From contig NW_024466004.1 of NCBI RefSeq assembly GCF_017591425.1, forward strand, positions 35,280,501 through 35,344,500: a stretch of DNA of 64,000 nt, read 5' to 3'. Below the pieces are notes generated by a model, which searched no databases, was not told the DNA's origin, and saw only the letters and a list, made by a program, of their open reading frames with translations. This DNA comes from Ochotona curzoniae (Eukaryota; Chordata; Mammalia; Lagomorpha; Ochotonidae). Of the stretch, positions 58,066-64,000 are shown in pieces; the first letter of the stretch is position 1; each line of letters begins with the position of its first letter. The position numbers and the translations under genes were made by a program.

Positions 58066-58199
58066 ATTAGGAATATTCTCATTGCATTCCAGACAGGTCA
58101 TACTTTCTTGAAGTCTGTTAATTTTTTAAATAATTGACTCGTGCTTTGGTAAAAAAAAAAATAATGGATTCAGATCTCTGTTTCCATTTCTTCCTTCAT

Positions 58200-58565
58200 T
58201 TACTAGTATGTTTTGTATGCAAAGTCACCAGGTAAAAAAGTTACAATTTCTATTCTTTCACTCTTTCCATTTTGTCTTCAAGATTAAGCCCCATACATCT
58301 TTACGACCCAGTTTAAATGTCAGTTACTTCATACTCCTATTTCCAATATCATCAGGGGAAAATCACCTTTCTTTCCAACTCTTCCTTCACTGAATTTGTG
58401 CCTTTCTAATACTTGTCTACCTCTTACTGAAACTACCTGGCAGCCTTATTTATCCCTGATTAGAATGTAAATACCTTAATCGGTATTGCATCTGACCCAA
58501 TTTTGCATCCTTATTCTACTTACCATTCTATGGTGGGGTAGTATAACTGTTGTGTGAGTGACTGG
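58200..58565 (+). mobile_element. L2 3' end
   Basis: CACTGAATTTGTGCCTTTCT, GATTAGAATGTAAATACCTT, ATCGGTATTGCATCTGACCC and GTGTGAGTGACTGGATGAATG follow the L2 3' end, sense strand. Confidence 0.7.
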
Positions 58566-59383
58566 ATGAATGATGTAAGGGATCCATTTACCTTTTTAGC
58601 TGCAAATACTGTAAATGCTGTATACCAAAGTTTTAGAATGCCATTTGCCAAGTAACTTGAATAAGGTAGGAACACAATCGTAAAACAACTTACATTTGAC
58701 ACAGAACCTAGACAGTTAAAAAGCGAAAACAACATTTTTATGAGAAATACTCAGTGTCCTGGTGTCCACATGAGTTGGGTTCTACCAATCTTTGCATTTG
58801 TATTATTCTCATTTACTCAACATTGTGCAGATATATAATAAAAGATGTCTTCCAGTTCTTATTTTAAGGCCTTTGTGAGTCTACTCCCTCAACAACTTCA
58901 TGTCAGACCATTGTTTCCATCTTCATTAGAGACTTAAATTTGCTATAACAGAAATTTTCCCACAAATATTATGCCTTCTAAGCAAAAATCGATTCTTTTC
59001 CTGTTGCCTGCCTATGTGTAAATTATTTCTGAAAAAGGATGATTTACTGCTAATTTTCTAACATCTCTCCTCTGTGGTTACAGAATTTGAACTCAAATGA
59101 ATATAACTACATGCTTAATCAATTCTTGAGATAGTCATTTTCTGCATCTTCATTTCTAATCCACTGTTTATGAAACAAATCACAGTTGGATCTCAAAATT
59201 GGGAAGATCTGCCTTTAGAAGACAATCTTGCATCAAATACCATGTTTAAATACTCCAATATCAAAATTACATAAAGTTTATGAGAATTTTTAAAAACAGT
59301 TTAAAGTTTCAAATAGGCTGCATCTATAATCTCATACATATATTATAGCTACATTTTTAGGTCATGGGGAGAATATTTAATCC
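58566..59383. other. Unique stretch, no gene seen
   Basis: AT-rich; nothing recognised. Confidence 0.45.
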
Positions 59384-59703
59384 CTTTTTGTTTTTAATAT
59401 TCATTTATTCATAAGAAAGGCAGATTTACAGAGAGAGAAGGAGAGAGATAGCTTCTATTATTGGTTGACTCCCCAAAATGACCACAATGGCCAGAGCTGG
59501 GTCAGTTCAAAGACAGGAGCCAAGAGCTTCTTCCAGGTCTCCCACATGGGTACAGGGACCCAAAGAGTTGGATCATCTTTCATTGCTTTTCCAAGTACAT
59601 TAGCAGGGAGCTGAACTGGAAGTGGAACAACTAGGACCTGAACTGGTACCCTTATGGGATGCTGGCACTGCAAGATTTAACGTACTTTGCTATGGCACAG
59701 GCC
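59384..59703 (-). mobile_element. Full-length CSINE (old), head-to-head pair
   Basis: CATTTATTCATAAGAAAGGC tail, TATTGGTTGACTCCCC, CTTCTTCCAGGTCTCCCACA, CCTTATGGGATGCTGGCACT and the head end TATGGCACAGGCC. Confidence 0.88.
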
Positions 59704-59715
59704 ATGATCCACTGA

Positions 59716-59993
59716 ATTGGTGGACAATCAGCTGTATTCCACACCTGTATTCCATGCCTGGGTCCTTTCCTGGCGGTTCTCTGGTGTCAGTCTCCAACTA
59801 ATGTTCATTCTGCAAAGTGGGTGGTAATGATTCAAGTGACTGGATTCCTGTCACCCACAAAGGAGTCTCAAACTGAGTTCCTGGCTCCTGATTTTGGCCT
59901 GATTCAACACCAGGTATCGTGGGCATGTAAGAAGTAAACCAGCAGACCAAAAACTTATCTTTTTCTGTTTCTGCCTTTCAAATAAAAATCTTA
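59716..59993 (+). mobile_element. CSINE (old), head-to-head pair
   Basis: CTCCAACTAATGTTCATTCTGC, CTCAAACTGAGTTCCTGG, TTTTGGCCTGATTCAACACC and the tail GCCTTTCAAATAAAAATC. Only about 12 bases separate its head from the head of the minus-strand copy. Confidence 0.82.
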
Positions 59994-60289
59994 GAACATT
60001 TTTCAAAGCTCTGCTATCAAAGAAGCAATTTTCCTGTCTGTGTGCCCCTTGCTCTTTTATTTTGTATTAAACAATCATGAACATCATGGAATTACAATGA
60101 AAAAACTTTAAAGGCCATTATCTTTTATTCTACTCTGCTTCATAGATAAGTGACATGTTAAAGATTGTTGTATATTTATATATGTCACTTTTCTTAGTAA
60201 GAGATGCATATGCAAATGTGATTTGATATTCATGTGTGTAAGTAGATTATGCAAATTCTACAAGATAATTGTTTCTTCATGTAACTGAC

Positions 60290-60605
60290 TTAGTCTGCTT
60301 TCTCCTGTTAAACCTTCAACTGGACAATTTACAAAGCATATGCGCTTTTGGTTCAAGGTTCTGGAGACTGGGAAGTCCAAGAGTATGTGCCAGCATCTGC
60401 TTGGATCCCGTGCTTCAGAGAGAGTGGAACGGCAAGTTGAATGCATGCAGAAAAGGCAAGCAAGAAGGACTGGGCTCATTTTATCACAATGCAGTCTTGC
60501 AAGAAAGGCATTAATCCTCTTAACGACCTAATCATTCCTGGCATCACCACAATAAAAATCAGGTTTCAACTTGAGTTTCTGAGCTGACAAATCATATTCA
60601 TATTC
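60290..60605 (-). mobile_element. MaLR LTR (MLT1-like)
   Basis: The reverse-complement order is TTAGTCTGCTTTCTCCTGTT, GGTTCTGGAGACTGGGAAGT, CCAAGAGTATGTGCCAGCAT, AAGGCATTAATCCTCTTAAC, GACCTAATCATTCCTGGCAT and CAGGTTTCAACTTGAGTTTC. Two frames of 63-81 codons here are LTR sequence. Confidence 0.8.
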
Positions 60606-60835
60606 AAACTTTAGCAATTTCCAAGATGAAAAACAACCATGACTTTCAAAGATCTTAATCTTCATAATTAAGTGCTTACTTTTTTATTCCATGATGTACT
60701 CATAGCTTCTCTGTTTATCCTTATAAAACTATTATAGTTTTAAAAATATCTTCCCAGCAGGCTAGAAACCTTTTATAGACAAAAATATCCTTATACTTAC
60801 TCATTACGTTAATCTCTCTGCATTACCTGGTCTAG

Positions 60836-60935
60836 ATGATAGATGGGTAGGTGGATGGTAGGATAAATAGATAGATAATAGAGAGACGGATAAATAATAA
60901 TACAGAGCCAGATAAACAGAGATAGATCAAGACAG
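60836..60935 (+). repeat. Degenerate GATA/GATG tract
   Basis: AGATGATAGATGGGTAGGTG to AAATAGATAGATAATAGAGA, irregular and interrupted. Confidence 0.85.
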
Positions 60936-61389
60936 GAAAGCCGAGGAATATTTTGTCTCTTAGATTTACACCCAAAGTCAAATGCATGATAATTAAATTT
61001 AACATTTTTGAAAAGCCTTTACATTTTTATTTCCAAGACGTAGACAAATTTTATGTATTTCATATACACAGATTTATGAGCATGTCTGCCATTCTTCCTT
61101 CCCTGAAATCTATGCCCCAAACACCTCCTCCTCCTTCCTTAAAATGAAAACAAACAAAACAACAACAACAGAAAACAAAACCAGAAGGTATCTAGTGGAA
61201 AAGATAGCAAAAACTTAAGACAGTAATACTGATCCCACAAGAGATCAATGTCAATTCACACAGTATGAGTGCAGCAGCTGAGCACAGGAAAGATGGGAGG
61301 GGAAAAATGTCAGTGACTGTGCTGTGGCCATAATCATAAACCACATATGTCCCAGGAAGAGCGCCATCTTGAATCATATTACCTGAACA
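60936..61389. other. Unique stretch, no gene seen
   Basis: An AAC-rich tract at 61149-61182; otherwise nothing recognised. Confidence 0.45.
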
Positions 61390-61540
61390 AACAATGATAG
61401 TAAAGGTACTTAATTGGTGTAACTACTAAGAAAAGCTCAGAACAAACCCAAATAAAATGTAATCTTAGAAGATGAAAATCAGATTCTAGAGCCTATAGAA
61501 CTGTATCATAAAATAATAATAAAAAGAAAGAAAGTAAAGA
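61390..61540 (+). mobile_element. L1 3' end (lagomorph type)
   Basis: Ends with TAGAGCCTATAGAACTGTAT, CATAAAATAATAATAAAAAG and a further AAAG tail. The next SINE begins directly after this tail. Confidence 0.65.
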
Positions 61541-61542
61541 TT

Positions 61543-61945
61543 AGGGCATGGCATGATGGCTGAGTGGCTACATCCTCATCTTACATGTGGCAGGATTCCA
61601 TATGGGCATTGGGACATGACCCGGCTGCTCCACTTCCCCTTCAGCTCCCTGCTCATGGCCAGGAAAAGGAGAAAAGGATGGTCTAGTGTCTTGGGATTCT
61701 GCACCTGCATGAGATTTTAAAAAATTAAGATTTATTTATGTTTACTGAAATGGCAGATTCACAGAATGAAGCAGAGATAGAGCTTCTGTCCACTGATTCA
61801 CTCTCCAAGTGGCCACAATGATCAGAGCTGAGCTTATCTGAAGCCAGGAGTTTCTTCCAGGCCTCCCATGTGGATGAAAGGTGAGGACTTTAGCCACTAG
61901 GCTATCATGCTGGACCTAATAAATCCTTTTATAAAAAAAGAAAAT
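61543..61945 (+). mobile_element. CSINE interrupted by a minus-strand CSINE
   Basis: Head and front body at 61543-61712 (GGCATGATGGCTGAGTGGC, CCATATGGGCATTGGGACAT, GATTCTGCACCTGCATGAG). A short tail at 61917-61945 (AATAAATCCTTTTATAAAAA) probably belongs to it. About 100 bases of the body between them are missing. Confidence 0.75.
61713..61916 (-). mobile_element. CSINE inside another CSINE, with internal deletion
   Basis: AAGATTTATTTATGTTTACTG tail, CTGTCCACTGATTCACTCTCC, CCAGGCCTCCCATGTGGATG, then a jump to AGGTGAGGACTTTAGCC and the head end CATGCTGGACC. About 120 bases of the middle are absent. Confidence 0.85.
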
Positions 61946-62616
61946 TAGTCTGGTGTAAATCTGTTGTAGGTTAAATCTATATTTAGAGTCTGAGCTAAGG
62001 AGGACTGATATCTGTAACCATTTTGGAGTAATCTAATATCTTGAGTACTAATTCCTTGAGGCATATTAGAAGGAGAAGGACTGGTGTGGTATAGGAAAGT
62101 AACTAATGCTCAAGATACAGACAGAGTGAAGCATCCTGGCACTTATAATACCATTGAGTATCTCCAGAGTTTTCTTCTTTGAAGTGGATTGGCTTAGAGT
62201 AGGGAATCAAAATTTCATCACAGTTTTGGAAAGGACCCATGGACTTTTCTGGAGGAAATCATTGATCCTTGGCAGTCAGGTCATTTCATAAACTTGTTTC
62301 AATAATTTTTTTCTATAAAATCAGTGATTTTTTTGGAGGGTGATTATTAAAAAACATAATGGAAACTTGTTGTAATACAAAGGGTCAAGGCCTTGGATTA
62401 ACATTACAGACAAGGATAGAAAAAATAATGGTATAATTATTACACATGTCAAAAGAACTCTCATCATAAGCACTTCACAAAGACATTAATTCACTGGCGC
62501 TTTCCATGTTACTGGCAAATCTACAAAAATTCCAGTGAAAAATATCAGTGTTAGTGTTCAAGTCAGATTTAGATTGAGTTTTAGTCTAATCATAGAAACA
62601 ATAGTATCTTTTCTTC
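61946..62616. other. Unique stretch, no gene seen
   Basis: Nothing recognised. Confidence 0.45.
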
Positions 62617-62945
62617 TTTTTTTAAGATTTATTTATTTTTATTGGAAAGTCATATTTACAGAGTGAATAAGATACAGAGAGAAATATTTTCCATCCACTA
62701 GTTCACTCTCCAAGTGGCTGCAATGTCCAGAGCTGAGCTGATCTGAAGCCAGGAGCCAGGAGATTCTTCCAGGTCTCCCATGCAGTGCAGGGTCCCAAGG
62801 CTTTGGGCCATCTTCTACTGCTTTTCCAGGCCACAGGCAGGGAGATGGATGGGAAGTGGGGCTGCCGGGATATGAACTGGCACTCATATGGGATCCCGGT
62901 GGTGCTAACTGGGACTTTAGCCTCTAGGCTACCGTGAGCCAGGCG
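62617..62945 (-). mobile_element. Full-length CSINE
   Basis: AAGATTTATTTATTTTTATT tail, TTTTCCATCCACTAGTTCAC, CTTCCAGGTCTCCCATGC, GGGGCTGCCGGGATATGAAC and the head end ACCGTGAGCCAGGCGC. Confidence 0.93.
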
Positions 62946-63466
62946 CAATGTCTTCCCTTTATACGTTTCAAGCTTCATTTCTTTACTTGGTCTTTTAAAC
63001 AGTGATCTTACCTTGTTTTTAACTTGAATAAAAAAGAAAATAGATTCATAGGCTTTTTGAAAGCCTAGAGTCCTAATAGACTGGAGATTTGAATCCAGTT
63101 CTGATCCTAACTTGGGCCACTTTCTATGAAACTCATTGAACCACATTTTTGATGACATAGATTTAAAATCTGCCCTCAGTCTAAATCCTCTTTAACAGCA
63201 GAGGATTTAGAACTTGTATAGCTTTGTTCCCTAGAGACAATGTCACAAATAATGATAAGAGTTCCTGGACAAGCCCATTCAATGTTGTACATTCCCAAAA
63301 TGTGCCTAACCAGAGTGATGGCAGCACAAGGGTATTCAAAAATCCATGGAATGTGGAATTAAGCACATGAGTTTCTTCTGGTGGAAGAGATTTGAAGTTC
63401 ACAATCAAAATACACATTTTTCATGTATTATGAAGAATAATCATTTGCACCAAAGTAAACTCATTT
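62946..63466. other. Unique stretch, no gene seen
   Basis: Nothing recognised; frames of 78 and 151 codons on the minus strand lie partly in the preceding SINE. Confidence 0.45.
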
Positions 63467-63824
63467 TAAATTCTCTCTCTGGGCCCGGCACGGTGGCCTA
63501 GCGGCTAAAGTCCTCGCCTTGAATGCGCCAGGATCCTATATGGATGCTGGTTCTAATCCCGGCAGCTCCACTTCCCATCCAGCTCCCTGCTTTGTGGCCT
63601 GGGAAAGCAGTTGAGGATGGCCCAAAGCTTTGGGACCCTGCACCCATGTGGGAAACCCGGAAGAGGTTCCTGGATCCTGGCTTCGGATTGGCGCAGCACC
63701 AGCCATTGTGCTCATATGGGGCGTGAACCATCGGACAGAAGATCTTCCTCTGTCTCTCCTCCTCTCTGTATATCTGACTTTGTAATAAAAATAAATAAAT
63801 CTTAAAAAAATAAATTCTCTTTCT
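63467..63824 (+). mobile_element. Full-length young CSINE, best reference copy in the window
   Basis: Element 63481-63810 between TAAATTCTCTCTCT (63467) and TAAATTCTCTTTCT (63811). Order: tRNA-like head (GGGCCCGGCACGGTGGCC), A box, B box, body (CCAGCTCCCTGC, GAGGATGGCCCAAAGC, GGATCCTGGCTTCGGATTGG), pyrimidine-rich CTCTGTCTCTCCTCCTCTCT, then TGTAATAAAAATAAATAAAT. Being tRNA-derived with an A-rich tail and a target duplication, it would be transcribed by pol III and mobilised by L1. Frames of 135-137 codons on the minus strand are SINE translation. Confidence 0.97.
63494..63559 (+). promoter_or_regulatory. Internal pol III promoter of the SINE (A and B boxes)
   Basis: TGGCCTAGCGG at 63494-63504 matches the A-box consensus. 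GGTTCTAATCC at 63549-63559 differs from the B-box consensus GGTTCGANTCC at two places or fewer. The spacing of about 45 bases is right for a tRNA-type promoter. Confidence 0.8.
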
Positions 63825-64000
63825 CTTGCTTGGGAAACCTTGGAAATAGGGCACATTTGGGTAAACTGTTCTTGCACGTCCATGGCCTTTCCATCCATGC
63901 CCCAACTACCAGGGCAAAGCTGTAAACTCCAATCATCATTAGACTTCACATGTTACTCATTGGGATGATAATTTTATGTGTCAACAGGCTAGGCCATATT
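63825..64000. other. Unique end of window
   Basis: No feature recognised. Confidence 0.4.

Noticed and set aside
63498..63949. Frames of 135 and 137 codons on the minus strand
   Set aside because: Translation of the reverse strand of a CSINE plus flank; no conserved domain.
1..64000. CRISPR array, tRNA, snRNA or rRNA genes
   Set aside because: Direct repeats here are SINEs, microsatellites or the degenerate array; tRNA-like segments are only SINE heads without a cloverleaf 3' half.

Overview
This window is non-coding mammalian DNA, and I find no protein-coding exon, tRNA, rRNA or CRISPR feature that I can defend. It carries about 32 copies of a tRNA-derived SINE of the lagomorph CSINE type, lagomorph-type L1 3' ends, and old mammalian layers (MIR, L2, L1M, MaLR LTRs). 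The young SINE copies have a head reading GGCCTAGCGGCTAAAG and a B box GGTTCTAATCC. As I remember them, these fit pika (Ochotona) better than rabbit. Lagomorph is firm; pika is an inference. All open reading frames are short and most of the longer ones lie inside SINEs, so I treat them as chance frames.

Layout. 1-280 is a fragment of an unusual degenerate array. 283-4,740 is SINE-rich. 4.7-7.7 kb is mostly unique. 8.4-9.4 kb holds a CpG-dense patch, a CCCA microsatellite and a solo LTR of retroviral type. From 9.97 to 19.45 kb there is no CSINE at all, only old MIR and L1 fragments and unique sequence. 19.45-25.4 kb mixes SINEs, an L1 3' end and a MIR split by a SINE. 25.8-29.5 kb is the most striking object: about 3 kb of diverged units of roughly 60 bp, flanked by a SINE-like head on one side and an A-tailed domain on the other. 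29.5-34.1 kb is again free of CSINEs, with an L1M fragment and an L1 3' end. 34.1-49 kb is SINE-rich with L1M, MIR and L2 pieces and two tetranucleotide microsatellites. 49.18-50.03 kb is a three-layer nest (MaLR LTR, then CSINE, then the A-tailed domain). 50-64 kb has MIR, L2 and MaLR fragments and further CSINEs, ending with a full-length young copy at 63.5 kb.

The best candidate for something undescribed is the 25.8-29.5 kb object. On the minus strand it reads SINE-like head, then a long minisatellite-like array, then a 3' domain ending A-rich. That is the same architectural logic as the hominoid SVA/LAVA composite retrotransposons, built from lagomorph parts. Two further pieces in this window support a dispersed element: a collinear array fragment at 1-280, and a separate 5'-truncated copy of the 3' domain with a target-site duplication at 49.49-49.69 kb. 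No database comparison was possible, and boundaries of old repeats are good to about 10-50 bases.
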